The translations under genes and the position numbers were made by a program. 64,000 nucleotides of DNA, from positions 434,001-498,000 of the forward strand of contig CAVWOM010000013.1 of the NCBI GenBank assembly GCA_963756575.1, in the 5' to 3' direction. Below, one piece after another: positions 41,877 to 51,051 of this stretch. The DNA is from Palsa-504 sp963756575 (lineage in GTDB: Bacteria; Actinomycetota; Actinomycetes; Streptosporangiales; Streptosporangiaceae). How positions within the stretch are numbered: position 1 is the first letter of the stretch; each line of letters opens with the position of its first letter. Below the pieces are notes generated by a model. The model was not told where the DNA came from. It ran no database searches and saw only the letters and a program-made list of their open reading frames with translations.

Positions 41877-42530
41877 ATGCGGGTGCTGGTGGCGGAGGAC
41901 CACGTGACGCTGGCGGGCCGGATCGCGCAGGGGCTTACGCAGGCCGGGATGGCCGTGGACGCGGTGCACGACGGGGCGGCGGCGCTGGAGGCGGCCGCGC
42001 ACACGGACTACGACGTCATCGTGCTCGACCGTGATCTCCCTTCGGTGCACGGTGATCGGGTGTGCCGGGTGCTGGCTGGGGGCGGGCCGCGGATCCTGAT
42101 GCTGACCGCGGCGGGCGGGGTCGAGGACCGGGTGGACGGGCTGGAGCTGGGGGCGGATGACTATCTGCCGAAGCCGTTCGTCTTCGCGGAGCTCGTCGCG
42201 CGGGTACGGGCGCTGGGGCGGCGCGCGCCGTCGGCGCCGCCGGTGCTGCGCGTGCGGGACCTGTGCGTCGACCGGGCCCGGCACCGGGCTAGCCGTGGCG
42301 GCGGGCCGGTGCCGCTGACGCGCAAGGAGTTCGGGATCCTGGAGATGCTGATGGCGGCCGACGGGGCGGTGGTCAGCGCGGAGGAACTGCTCGAGCACGT
42401 GTGGGACGCGCACGCCGACCCGTTCAGCAACATCGTCTCGGTGACGATGGCCCGGCTGCGGCGCAAGCTCGGCGACCCGCCGCTGATCGAGACCGTGGTG
42501 GGCAAGGGGTACCGGATGTTTCCGGTATGA
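41877..42530 (+). CDS. OmpR-family response regulator, paralogue of 17705-18355
   Basis: 217 residues from ATG 41877 (MRVLVAEDHVTLAGRIAQGL). The acceptor aspartate lies in VIVLDRDLPSVHGDRV, the switch threonine in LMLTAAGG, and the lysine in YLPKPFVFAELVARV. The winged helix is VPLTRKEFGILEMLMAADGA with FSNIVSVTMARLRRKLG. Much of the sequence is identical to the regulator at 17.7 kb, so the two systems come from a duplication. It overlaps the kinase by 4 bases (ATGA). Confidence 0.95.
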   Translation: MRVLVAEDHVTLAGRIAQGLTQAGMAVDAVHDGAAALEAAAHTDYDVIVLDRDLPSVHGDRVCRVLAGGGPRILMLTAAGGVEDRVDGLELGADDYLPKPFVFAELVARVRALGRRAPSAPPVLRVRDLCVDRARHRASRGGGPVPLTRKEFGILEMLMAADGAVVSAEELLEHVWDAHADPFSNIVSVTMARLRRKLGDPPLIETVVGKGYRMFPV

Positions 42531-43771
42531 GCCGACCGCGGCTGACCGTCCGGGCCCGGCTGACCCTGCTCTATCTCGGGCTGTTCGCGGTGGGCGGGGC
42601 TCTCGTCGTGACGGTCAGCTATGTGCAGGTGGCGCGGTTGCCGGCGCAGGTTCAGGGACGGGGCGGTTCGGCGCCTTCGGGCGGCGACCTGGCGGGGTTC
42701 GCGGCGCGGTGCCGGTCGGCGGAGGCTAGCGTCCATCCGGACGCGCGGGTCCTGGCCAAGTGCGCGGCGTACTTTCAGCAGGTGGGGGCGCAGGGGCAGC
42801 GTGCGCTCACGTTGTCGCATCTGCTGCGGTACTCGCTGATCACGGTGGCGGTGGTTCTGGTGTTGGCCGCGGTGCTGGGGTGGGTTTTCGCCGGGCGGGC
42901 GCTGCGGCCGGTGCAGCGGATCACGTCGGCGGCCCGGGCGGCGTCTTCGCACGACCTGTCGGCGCGGGTTCTGCCGACCGGTCCTCGTGATGAGCTGCGG
43001 GAGCTGGCGGAGACGTTCGACGAGATGCTGGGCCGGCTCCAGGCGGCGTTCGAGGGGCAGCAGCGGTTCATCGCCAACGCATCTCATGAGCTGCGGACGC
43101 CGCTGGCGGTCATGCGGGCGACGGTGGATGTCGTGCTGTCCGATCCGGACAGCACGGCCGGGGACCTGCGGGCGATGGGTTCGGACATCCGCGCGGCGGT
43201 CGATCACGCGGAGCAGCTCATCGGGGCGCTGCTGATCCTGGCGCGGAACGAGCGCGGGCTCACCGTGCGGGAGCAGGTTGACCTGGCCACGGTGGCCGAG
43301 GACGTCCTGGACGTCTTCGACCGTCCGGGCGGCCCGCGGGTGCACGCCTCGCTGGAGCCGGCGGTGATCTCGGGTGATCCGGTGCTGGCCGGGCGGCTCA
43401 TCGCGAACCTGGCCGACAACGCCATCCGGTACAACCTCGCCGTTGGCGGCGAGGTCTGGGTGAGTACCCGCGCTGTCATGGGCGGCGGTGTCATGGGCGG
43501 CGGTGTCATGGGCGGCGGCGAGCTGACCGTGGCCAATACCGGCCCGGTGGTCGATCCCGCCGACGTGGGCCGCATCTTCCAGCCGTTCGAGCGGCTCAGC
43601 GACCGGACCTCCCACGACGGCTTCGGGCTGGGGCTGGCCATCGTGGCCTCCATCGCCGCGATCCACGGCGGTGCGGTTGACGCCTGTCCCCGCGACGGCG
43701 GCGGCCTGACGGTCACGGTCACCATCCCCGCTCCACCCGGTGGAAGGTTAGCCAGAGGACGGAGAGGGTGA
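42527..43771 (+). CDS. sensor histidine kinase with an in-frame VMGGG repeat in the catalytic domain
   Basis: 414 residues. Two membrane helices (LTLLYLGLFAVGGALVVTVS, LITVAVVLVLAAVLGWVFA) flank a ~75-residue external loop with two cysteines. HAMP and FIANASHELRTPLAVMRATV follow with the phospho-histidine, then LIANLADNAIRYNLAV as N-box and DGFGLGLAIVASIAAIH as G2 box. Between the N-box and G1 box, GEVWVSTRA is followed by three copies of VMGGG (43475-43519) before GELTVANTGPVVD; the paralogue at 16521 lacks this. The insert sits in a surface loop and need not abolish activity. Its 3' end overlaps the convergent acyltransferase by 53 bases. Confidence 0.94.
   Translation: MSRPRLTVRARLTLLYLGLFAVGGALVVTVSYVQVARLPAQVQGRGGSAPSGGDLAGFAARCRSAEASVHPDARVLAKCAAYFQQVGAQGQRALTLSHLLRYSLITVAVVLVLAAVLGWVFAGRALRPVQRITSAARAASSHDLSARVLPTGPRDELRELAETFDEMLGRLQAAFEGQQRFIANASHELRTPLAVMRATVDVVLSDPDSTAGDLRAMGSDIRAAVDHAEQLIGALLILARNERGLTVREQVDLATVAEDVLDVFDRPGGPRVHASLEPAVISGDPVLAGRLIANLADNAIRYNLAVGGEVWVSTRAVMGGGVMGGGVMGGGELTVANTGPVVDPADVGRIFQPFERLSDRTSHDGFGLGLAIVASIAAIHGGAVDACPRDGGGLTVTVTIPAPPGGRLARGRRG
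43475..43519. repeat. 15-nt coding tandem repeat (VMGGG x3)
   Basis: Three copies of GTCATGGGCGGCGGT (last base C in the third) encode VMGGG three times inside the histidine-kinase ATPase domain. The unit is in frame, so expansion or contraction would change loop length only. Confidence 0.9.
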
Positions 43772-44846
43772 GGGCGAAGACGGGGAGCCAGGCTAGGCGT
43801 TCGGCTATCCAGAGGGGGGTGGTCGGGGCGGTCAGGAGGCCGGGGACCTTTCCCGCTAGGAGGGCGAGGGAGCTGACGGCGACGAAGGCGGTCTGGTGCC
43901 AGAGGAAGAGGGTCATGGCGGACAGGTTGACCATGGCGATGGCGGCCCAGGCCAGGGGGCGGCGCATCCATCGGGCCAGGCGGTCGCGGAGGAGGAGGGC
44001 CAGGCCGGCCTGGGCGATGCCGAAGGTGACGGCGGCCAGGGTGGGCGGGTTCAGGTTGGAGATGTGGGCGCCGTTGACGCCGACCATGCTGGCCGGGTAG
44101 CCGGCCCAGGCGATCAGGGCGGCGGTGGCGGCGGCGCCGCCGGCCAGCATCAGGGCGGGGATCCGGCGGCCTCGCAGTGACCCGCGGGCCCAGGCGATGC
44201 CGAGGAGGTAGGGGACGAGCCAGCCGGCCGGGAGGTTGATCCAGCCGACCCAAGTAGGTCCGTGCAGGCCGAAGCGCAGCAGGTCGACGGCGGCGACCAG
44301 GGTGACCGGGAAGATCGCGGCCGACGCGCCGAACCGCCGGACCGCCTTGATGACGAGCGGAGTGAGGGCGGTCAGCCCCGCGTACACGCCCAGGAACCAC
44401 AGCGGGCTGATGACCAGGAACAGCAGCGTGTGGATGGTCGCGGACGAGACGCCGGCCGCGATCAGGGCGATGGTGACCGGGATCCAGACGGCGACCAGGG
44501 CGACGATCGGACGGGCCAGCCGGACCAGGCGCTTGCGCAGCCACGGCAGGTATTCGCCGCGGTAGCTGCGCGCCGCCGAGTAGCCGCCGACCAGGAAGAA
44601 GACCGCGAGGGTCTGGAAGATCCAGGACAGCGGGGCCAGCCACGGCATCGAGGCCAGCGGGCTGTTGTCGCTCAGAGCGTGGTGCTGACCGGACACGAGC
44701 GCGGTGACCAGCCAGTGGCCGCCGATGACGCCGGCGATGGCCAGGGCGCGCAGGGCGTCGACGGCGCGGTCGCGGTGGGGCGGGGTGGAGGCGTCGATGT
44801 GGCGGGCGAACCGGCGGACCGGAGCCAGGGCGTCGAGGGCGGTCAT
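43719..44846 (-). CDS. acyltransferase 3 family membrane protein
   Basis: 375 residues and about ten membrane helices. The start (RDRAVDALRALAIAGVIGGH) contains the R-x10-H-like motif of the AT3 family, in which a conserved histidine takes part in acyl transfer. AVFFLVGGYSAARSY, FLVISPLWFLGVYAGLTALT and MTLFLWHQTAFVAVSSLALL are typical helices. Such enzymes acetylate or acylate cell-surface sugars, lipids or antibiotics. Its start overlaps the stop of the hydrolase gene upstream (ATGA), so the two are co-translated. Confidence 0.88.
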   Translation of the reverse strand: MTALDALAPVRRFARHIDASTPPHRDRAVDALRALAIAGVIGGHWLVTALVSGQHHALSDNSPLASMPWLAPLSWIFQTLAVFFLVGGYSAARSYRGEYLPWLRKRLVRLARPIVALVAVWIPVTIALIAAGVSSATIHTLLFLVISPLWFLGVYAGLTALTPLVIKAVRRFGASAAIFPVTLVAAVDLLRFGLHGPTWVGWINLPAGWLVPYLLGIAWARGSLRGRRIPALMLAGGAAATAALIAWAGYPASMVGVNGAHISNLNPPTLAAVTFGIAQAGLALLLRDRLARWMRRPLAWAAIAMVNLSAMTLFLWHQTAFVAVSSLALLAGKVPGLLTAPTTPLWIAERLAWLPVFALTLSVLWLTFHRVERGW

Positions 44847-45771
44847 CGGGTCACCGCCGCGGTGCGGCCCAGCGCGATGTCGGTCAGGTTGCGCAGCGAG
44901 GTCGAGCCCGGGTCCAGGTAGCCGCTGTGGCCGCTGTCACCGGTGGCGAAGACGTGAGCCCCGAAGCCGTTCGACATCGGGTCGGCGCCGAAGCCGAGGC
45001 CGAGCAGGTGGATGTGCGGGACGTACTCGATCGAGTCGCCGCTTTCCCGGCCGGCCCACACGCGGGCCGGGGTGTGCAGTTCGGCCACCGAGTTGGCGTC
45101 CATGCCGGGGCTGCCGAACACCGCGATGTCGGTGACGGGCAGGTGCGGCGCGGCCAGGCCGCAGACCACGGAGCCGTAGCTGTGGCACAGCAGCGCGACC
45201 TGGTCGCCGTGCCCGGCCAGCGCGGTGACCAGCGGCCGCAGCGCCTGGGCGCCTTGCCCGGCGTCGCCCGAGGTCATGACGGACGGGCTGAGCAGGGCCG
45301 GGGTGGGGTAGCCGAGCCAGGCGATGATCGCCAGGTGCTCCCCCGGGTCGAGCTGGCGCGCCTCGGCGGCCAGGGCCTCGGCGCCGCCGCCGGGGGACTC
45401 CAGGCCGCGGGAGAAGAACGTGGTCAGCGTGGTGTCGGAGCCGGGGACCAGGATCGCGACCCGATTCGCGGTGGCGAGGTCGCCGATGACCATGGCGGCG
45501 ACGCCCTGGCCGTTCGGATCAAAGAAGAGGACGTGCTGGGGGCGCAGGCGGGTCAGCGCGGCCGCCAGCTGGGTATTGCCGTCGCGTCGGGCCGTGCGCT
45601 CGGCCTTGGTGATCGCCGTGGCGTCGGCCGTGTAGCGGGCGGCCAGCGCGCTGGCCGTCAGGGCCGGGGGGCGGCCGGCACCGGAGCCGTGCTGGACGGC
45701 CAGGCCGCGGCCGTGGTGCCGAACATGGCCGCGGCGACCAGCGGCGCGGCAGCCAGGTAGCGAAGTTTCAT
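44843..45771 (-). pseudogene. secreted alpha/beta-hydrolase (DUF1023-like), frameshifted after the signal peptide
   Basis: ATG 45771 opens a signal peptide (LRYLAAAPLVAAAMFGTTAA), but that frame stops after ~36 codons. The mature enzyme is in the next frame: LTASALAARYTADATAITKA, ANRVAILVPGSDTTLTTFF, the nucleophile elbow ALLCHSYGSVVCGLAAPHLP, then FGSPGMDANSVAELHTPARV and YLDPGSTSLRNLTDIALG with late histidines. One additional C in the six-base C run (plus-strand G run 45666-45671) would fuse the parts perfectly, so a sequencing slip is quite possible. The family comprises secreted actinobacterial serine hydrolases of uncertain substrate. Confidence 0.8.
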
Positions 45772-45935
45772 CGTGGCGTCCTTCCTGCGTGGTTCGCGTT
45801 CTGGGAAGGAAGCTACGGACGGCGGGGGCTAGCCGGCGTCGGCCTGACGGGGCGATTGCCGGCCTGCCTCGCAGGTATGACAGAGGTGGCTTGGCTGCGT
45901 GGCGCGGGGCCGCCGGCCGGTCCGGGGCCGGCCCT

Positions 45936-45953
45936 CCCCTACTGGGGTAGGGG
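45936..45953. promoter_or_regulatory. inverted repeat upstream of the NarL-type sensor kinase
   Basis: CCCCTAC-tggg-GTAGGGG lies 60 bases before the kinase start. Its half-site GTAGGG is also present in the repeat at 54445-54462, in front of another operon with a NarL-type regulator. It is a probable binding site for the LuxR-type regulator encoded at 47251. Confidence 0.55.
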
Positions 45954-46012
45954 GTCGCGGATACGCCGTGCGGGGGACGAGGTGGCGGGGGCGGCGCGCC
46001 TAGGCTTGAGGC

Positions 46013-47254
46013 ATGGACACGAAGGCGGTGAGGAGGTTCGGGGCGACGTTCGTGACCGACACCACGAACCCGCCGACCCCGCGTCATCGCCGCCTGCGGC
46101 GCGGTCGATTCGACCTGGTCGAGGTCGTCGACGCGATCATCGCGCTGATCTGCTTCGCTCTCACCGACTCAGCGCTGGGCAACGCGAACGCCAGCCACCA
46201 CGGCGGCCATTCGGCCGGCGCGCTGTTCCTGATCGCGTTCGTCGTCAGCGCGCCGCTCGCGCTGCGGACGCGGTACCCGCTCAGCGCGTGGGTGTTCTCC
46301 GCGGCCGCCCTGCTCTGGTCCAGCCTGGTCATCCCGCCGGGCTCGATCGGCGGACCGGACGTCCCGGTGGCGGGCGTGCTCGTCTACGCCCTGTGCCTGT
46401 ACGCGGTGACGGTCCGGGCCCGGCCGCGGATCATCATCGCCGCGGGGGTCGCCACCGTGTTCGGGGCCGCGTTCGTCGACACGGCGGTAGTGCCGCAGGC
46501 CTTCTTCCTGGCCGTGGTGCCCATCCTGCTCGGCGTCGTGGTCCGGGTCCGGCGCAGCGGCGCGCGGCAGCTGGCCGAGCAGGAGCGCCGGCACTCCGGC
46601 GAGCGCGCGCTGCTCGAGGAGCGGCAGCGGATCGCGCGGGAGCTGCACGACGTGGTGGCCCACCACATGTCGGTGATCGCGATCCAGGCGGAGGCGGCTC
46701 CTTATAAGACCGTGGATCCGCCGGCCGAGCTGGTGGAGAGCTTCGGCGAGATCCGGGCGAGCGCGCTGGCCGGGCTGACCGAGCTGCGGCGGGTGCTGGG
46801 GGTGCTGCGGACCGGGGGGCAGGACACGACGCCGCAGCCGGGGCTGGATGAGCTGGATGGCCTGCTCGACTCGGCGCGCAGCGGCGGGGTGTCGGTGACC
46901 GTTTCCTGTAGCGGGGAGCCGGTGACGCTGCCGGAGGGGGTGGACCTGTCGGCGTACCGGATCGTGCAGGAGGCGCTGTCCAATGCGATGCGGCACGCGC
47001 CGGGATCGCATGTCCGGGTGGAGGTGGCGTACCGGGGTGATGATCTGGCGCTGGAGATCCGCAACGACGCCGTGGCCTCGGTCCTGGTGGGGAGCGGGGC
47101 CCGGGCGGCGGGGGGCGGGCACGGGCTGGTAGGCATGCGGGAACGGGCGACGATGCTGGGCGGGAGCCTGCAGGCGGGCCCGACCGCGGACGGGGGGTTT
47201 GGGGTGAGCGCGGTGCTGCCGCTGAGTTCTGCTGCTGAGGAGTCCGCGTCGTGA
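46013..47254 (+). CDS. NarL-type sensor histidine kinase (HisKA_3)
   Basis: 413 residues. Several membrane helices occupy residues 35-175 (VVDAIIALICFALTDSALG, GALFLIAFVVSAPLALRTRY, AVVPILLGVVVRV). The HisKA_3 box is RQRIARELHDVVAHHMSVIA with the phosphorylated histidine. The ATPase part shows AYRIVQEALSNAMRHAPGS as N-box and GGGHGLVGMRERATMLGG as G box. A histidine-rich loop (NASHHGGHSAG) lies between the first helices and may contact the stimulus. It overlaps the regulator gene by 4 bases (GTGA). Confidence 0.94.
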   Translation: MDTKAVRRFGATFVTDTTNPPTPRHRRLRRGRFDLVEVVDAIIALICFALTDSALGNANASHHGGHSAGALFLIAFVVSAPLALRTRYPLSAWVFSAAALLWSSLVIPPGSIGGPDVPVAGVLVYALCLYAVTVRARPRIIIAAGVATVFGAAFVDTAVVPQAFFLAVVPILLGVVVRVRRSGARQLAEQERRHSGERALLEERQRIARELHDVVAHHMSVIAIQAEAAPYKTVDPPAELVESFGEIRASALAGLTELRRVLGVLRTGGQDTTPQPGLDELDGLLDSARSGGVSVTVSCSGEPVTLPEGVDLSAYRIVQEALSNAMRHAPGSHVRVEVAYRGDDLALEIRNDAVASVLVGSGARAAGGGHGLVGMRERATMLGGSLQAGPTADGGFGVSAVLPLSSAAEESAS

Positions 47255-47910
47255 CGATCCGGGTGCTGGTGGCCGACGACCAGGGGATGGTGCGGTCGGG
47301 CTTTTCCATCCTGCTCAACGCGCAGCCCGACATCGAGGTGGTCGGCGAGGCGGTCAACGGGCAGGAGGCGGTGGCCCGGGTCGCCGAGCTGGCGCCCGAC
47401 GTGATCCTCATGGACGTCCGGATGCCGGTGATGGACGGGCTGCAGGCGACCCGGCAGATCATGGCGGCCGACGGCGCGCCGCGGGTGCTGATCCTGACGA
47501 CGTTCGACCTGGACGATTACGTGTACGAGGCGCTGCGCTCGGGGGCCAGCGGGTTCCTGCTCAAGGACGCTTCGGCCGGTGAGCTGGCCGAGGCGGTGCG
47601 GGTGGTGGCGGCCGGTGACGCCCTGCTGGCGCCGGGGGTGACCCGGCGGCTGATCGCGGAGTTCGCGCGTCTGGGCGCGCCGCGGGCGGTCAACCATAAG
47701 CAGGTCGAGGACCTGACCGAACGGGAGACCGAGGTGCTGGGGCTGGTGGCCCGGGGGATGTCGAACGCGGAGATCGCCGGGCACCTGGTGGTGGCCGAGC
47801 AGACGGTCAAGACGCACGTGAGCCGGGTGCTGATGAAGCTCGGCTTGCGGGACCGGGCGCAGGCGGTGGTGTTCGCGTACGAGAGCGGGCTGGTAAGGCC
47901 GGGTGGGTAG
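47251..47910 (+). CDS. NarL/LuxR-family response regulator
   Basis: 219 residues. VLVADDQGMVRSGFSILLNA begins the receiver domain, DVILMDVRMPVMDGLQAT has the acceptor aspartate, and GFLLKDASAGELAEAVRVV holds the conserved lysine. The LuxR helix-turn-helix is LTERETEVLGLVARGMSNAE and IAGHLVVAEQTVKTHVSRVL. Partner of the upstream kinase. Its last codons overlap the CPBP gene by 8 bases, so the membrane protease is part of this operon. Confidence 0.95.
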   Translation: MTIRVLVADDQGMVRSGFSILLNAQPDIEVVGEAVNGQEAVARVAELAPDVILMDVRMPVMDGLQATRQIMAADGAPRVLILTTFDLDDYVYEALRSGASGFLLKDASAGELAEAVRVVAAGDALLAPGVTRRLIAEFARLGAPRAVNHKQVEDLTERETEVLGLVARGMSNAEIAGHLVVAEQTVKTHVSRVLMKLGLRDRAQAVVFAYESGLVRPGG

Positions 47911-48610
47911 GCCTGCTCGCCGCCGGGCCGAGGTGGCTTTCGCGGTGGCGGCCTGCGTGGCGCTGGCCGGGTACAACAACGTCGTCCGGCTCCGGCGGTG
48001 GTACCCGGTGGTGAACGGGTGCGCGGCGACGGTGGCGCTGGGGGCCGCTTTCGCCAGCGGGCTCGGGGCTGAGGAGCTGGGGCTGGGGCGGGACCGGCTC
48101 GGCGGCGGGGTCCGGTGCGGGGCGGCGGCGGCCTGGCCGGTGGTGGCGGCGTACGGGGCGGGGGTGCTGACGCCGGCGTTGCGGCCGCTGCTCCATGACC
48201 GGCGGGTCGCGGGGCTGAGCCGGGGGGAGCTCGCCTACCAGGTGCTGGTGCGGATACCGGTGGGGACGGTGGTGTGGGAGGAGGTCGCGTTCCGGGGGGT
48301 GCTGCAGGCGGGGCTGCGGCGGGTGCTCTCTGAGCCCTGGGCTACGGCGGCGGGTGCTTCGGTGTTCGGGCTGTGGCACGTTCGGCCGACGGCGGGGGCG
48401 CTGGAGGTTAACGGGCTGGCGGAGGGGCGGAGGGCCCGGGTTCTGGCGGTTACCGGGGTGGTGGCGGGGATGACGGGGGCGGGAGTGGTGCTGTCGGTGC
48501 TGCGGGAGCGGTCGGGGAGCCTGGCGGCGCCGGTGCTGGTGCACCTGGCGGCCAACTGCGTGGGGCCGGTGGCCAGTGCGGTGGCCCGGCGCGGGCACCG
48601 CACGGCGTGA
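47903..48610 (+). CDS. CPBP-family intramembrane metalloprotease (Rce1-like)
   Basis: 235 residues with about six membrane helices. The three family motifs are present: VVWEEVAFRGVLQAGLRRVL (EExxxR), SVFGLWHVRPTAG (FxxxH) and PVLVHLAANCVGPV (HxxxN), which together bind the catalytic metal in the membrane. Bacterial members cleave prenylated or signal peptides, or give bacteriocin immunity. It is translationally joined to the preceding two-component system, so regulated proteolysis of a membrane protein in response to that stimulus is plausible but inferred. Confidence 0.9.
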   Translation: MGRPARRRAEVAFAVAACVALAGYNNVVRLRRWYPVVNGCAATVALGAAFASGLGAEELGLGRDRLGGGVRCGAAAAWPVVAAYGAGVLTPALRPLLHDRRVAGLSRGELAYQVLVRIPVGTVVWEEVAFRGVLQAGLRRVLSEPWATAAGASVFGLWHVRPTAGALEVNGLAEGRRARVLAVTGVVAGMTGAGVVLSVLRERSGSLAAPVLVHLAANCVGPVASAVARRGHRTA

Positions 48611-48675
48611 AGATGTGGCCGAAACGTGGCATACGGCGCTGCAACGGCGAGCCGCGGCCGGACGTCTGAACGTGC

Positions 48676-50076
48676 ATGACGAGAGCTGGGATGGCGGCGC
48701 GGCGCCGGTTCGCGGCGGTGGCGGGCGTGCTCATGGCGGCGGTGCTGGCGGGGTGCGGGCTGGCGGGGTGCGGGGCGGCGCGGCCGGGGCCGGTGACGCC
48801 GTCGTGGGAGCTGCCGGCGGTGACCGGCGGCGGGGTCCGTGCGCTGTGGCAGGGCCCGGCGTGGGCGGACCTGACGATCTCCGGTGGCCTGGTGCTCGGC
48901 GTCGAGCAGGACGGGCACACCGCGCAGGTCCACGCCGTCGCGGCCCTGACGGGCGCGCCGGCCTGGACGTTGGCTCTCCCGGCGTCGCTGCCGGTGGTGC
49001 TCGGCCTGGTGCCGGCCGGGGGCGTCGTGGTGGTGGAGGCCGGCCGCGGGCTGGATGACCCGGCCGGGGGCGCGGTCGTGACCGAGTACGTCGCCGTGGA
49101 TGCCAGGACCGGCCATCAGGTGTGGACGGCCCCGGTCCGCGGCGGCAGCCATCCGCTTCCCGATGAGATCCCGCCGATCGCCGCCGCCGGGGACCTGCTG
49201 CTGACCGGCGACCTGGCCGGGGCGGTGACCGCCCGGGAGGTGGCCACCGGCGCGGTGGCCTGGCGTGACCCGCGCCCGGCGGCCTGCCGGGCCGCTCCCA
49301 CCTCGGGCATGGAGAACGACAACGGCGGGCTCGGCGTCGCGGGGGACGGCTCGCTGGCCGTCGCCTCGTTCGACTGCGGGCCGGATGTCATCGTGCAGCG
49401 GCTGGATGCCACGACCGGCCAGCCACTGTGGTCCTGGACATCACCGGCCGCCGCTCACGCCTCGGTGCACCTGCCGACCACGGCGGCGGCTCGCGGCGGC
49501 GACGTGGTCCTGCTCACCGGGGCGATCGGCCCCCAGCCGGCCGCGGCGCGGTTCACGGCCAGGCTGCCGCACCCCTACCCGTGGCCCGCCCGGCTCGGCC
49601 CGGCCGACGGGGCGAACATCGTGCTCGCGCTGGACGCCGCCGATGGCCACCCCCGGTGGAGCGAACGCGGCGGCCAGCAGGTGACGCTCGCGCCGGCCAA
49701 GGGCGCCGTCTGCGAGGTGGTCAGCGCCGGCCTGGAATGCCGCGACGACACGACCGGCGCCGCTACGCTGCCCGACCTGGTGACCGGCCCGAGCACCGGC
49801 GGCACCCCGATGGCCGGCATCAGCGGGAGCGTCGCGCTCGTCACGGCTGAGCCGCCCCGGACCGGTGAGGTCACGCTGCGCATCGTGAAGATCCGCGGCG
49901 GCGCGACCGCCGCCCAGGCCCGGCTGGCGATCGGGACGGACGGGAACGGCGCGAACGTCCAGGTCGACCCCGCCGCGGCCGGATCACTCCCCGGCGGAGC
50001 CGCCTTGCTGCTCATCGACCGTATTGACCAGAGCAGCAGCTCGGTTCTCGCGCTCCGCGTCCCAGGAACCCAGTAG
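48676..50076 (+). CDS. lipoprotein with PQQ-type beta-propeller repeats
   Basis: 466 residues. The signal FAAVAGVLMAAVLAGCG ends in a lipobox. The rest is a beta-propeller with PQQ-enzyme-like blades, each showing an ALTG-PAW or DARTG-VW turn: VAALTGAPAWTLALPASL, AVDARTGHQVWTAPVRG, REVATGAVAWRDPRP, RLDATTGQPLWSWTSPA and ALDAADGHPRWSERGG. Such extracellular propellers serve as scaffolds or ligand binders; no active site can be inferred. It stands alone, separated by 65 bases from the CPBP gene. Confidence 0.88.
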   Translation: MTRAGMAARRRFAAVAGVLMAAVLAGCGLAGCGAARPGPVTPSWELPAVTGGGVRALWQGPAWADLTISGGLVLGVEQDGHTAQVHAVAALTGAPAWTLALPASLPVVLGLVPAGGVVVVEAGRGLDDPAGGAVVTEYVAVDARTGHQVWTAPVRGGSHPLPDEIPPIAAAGDLLLTGDLAGAVTAREVATGAVAWRDPRPAACRAAPTSGMENDNGGLGVAGDGSLAVASFDCGPDVIVQRLDATTGQPLWSWTSPAAAHASVHLPTTAAARGGDVVLLTGAIGPQPAAARFTARLPHPYPWPARLGPADGANIVLALDAADGHPRWSERGGQQVTLAPAKGAVCEVVSAGLECRDDTTGAATLPDLVTGPSTGGTPMAGISGSVALVTAEPPRTGEVTLRIVKIRGGATAAQARLAIGTDGNGANVQVDPAAAGSLPGGAALLLIDRIDQSSSSVLALRVPGTQ

Positions 50077-50100
50077 CGCGGTGAGCCAGCGGGGCTGGGG

Positions 50101-51051
50101 TTACCTGTACTGCAGGGTTTGCTTCGGGTTGACGCCGTAGGTTTCGCGGTAGTAGGCGCTGAACCGGCTGGTGCTGGAGAACCCCCAGCGGTAGGCCACG
50201 GCGGTGACGGTCTCCTGGCCGAGGCCGGCGTCCACGAGTTCGCGGTGGGCGCGGTCGAGCCGGACCGTGCGCAAATAGGCCGTCGGGGTGGTGTCCAGTT
50301 CACGGCGGAACGCCAGCTGGATGGCGCGGACGGTGACGCAGGCCGCGGCGGCGATGTCGGCCACCGTGATGTCCTGGTCGGCGTGCTCGTCGATGAACGC
50401 GGTGGCGCGGCGCACGGTCGCGGTGGAGGCGTCGCGCCGGTCACGGGGAGCCGCGGGGGCGTGGGCGGTGTTGGGGAACACGGTCAGCGCGGTGGCGGCC
50501 AGCAGCCGGGCGGCGCTGGTGATGACCAGCGGGCTGAGATCGGCGTCGGGACTGGCGAGCAGGTCATCGACATACCGGGTGACGGCGGACCACTGGGCCC
50601 GGGCCGCCGCGCTGGCCGGATGAGGGGACAGGAAACGCACCGGGGCCGCTGTCCCGGGCTCGGTCCCGGCCACGGCGTGGAGCAAAGGCAGGGGCAAGAT
50701 CACGTTGCGGTCACGCAGGCCGTGGGTACGGACCGTGAGGCCGGTGGACTGGATGCTGCCGATGAGCACGTCGCCGGGCTGGTAGCGATCGATGTCCTGG
50801 CCGCGCTCGACCTGCACGGCGCCCTGGATCACGGTGCTGATGATCACCTGATCCGAGGGGTCGAAGGCGAAGGTCAGGTCGGCGGGCAGGGCCACGTCGC
50901 TGACCGCGAACGCTCCCGTCTCGGTGCGGCTGATGGCCAGGACGGGGCTCCCGGCCGGAACGCTGGCCATCAGCAGCCGGCTGCTGTAGGCCCGGCCCAG
51001 GAACTCCCTGGCCTCGGCCAGGTCATCGGTGGTGAACTCGGTCCGGTCCAT
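50101..51051 (-). CDS. AraC-family transcriptional regulator (second of a tandem pair)
   Basis: 316 residues. The C-terminal double helix-turn-helix is typical: ADQDITVADIAAAACVTVRA, IQLAFRRELDTTPTAYLRTV and GLGQETVTAVAYRWGFSSTS, ending RETYGVNPKQTLQYR. The N-terminal ~190 residues form a cupin-like sensor (YQPGDVLIGSIQSTGLTVRT) similar to the AraC_binding_2 group that acts on aromatic-catabolism genes. Its start overlaps the stop of the upstream AraC gene (TGATG). The two are diverged tandem paralogues sharing the AFIDEHADQ / AFIEAHADQ helix start. Confidence 0.92.
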   Translation of the reverse strand: MDRTEFTTDDLAEAREFLGRAYSSRLLMASVPAGSPVLAISRTETGAFAVSDVALPADLTFAFDPSDQVIISTVIQGAVQVERGQDIDRYQPGDVLIGSIQSTGLTVRTHGLRDRNVILPLPLLHAVAGTEPGTAAPVRFLSPHPASAAARAQWSAVTRYVDDLLASPDADLSPLVITSAARLLAATALTVFPNTAHAPAAPRDRRDASTATVRRATAFIDEHADQDITVADIAAAACVTVRAIQLAFRRELDTTPTAYLRTVRLDRAHRELVDAGLGQETVTAVAYRWGFSSTSRFSAYYRETYGVNPKQTLQYR

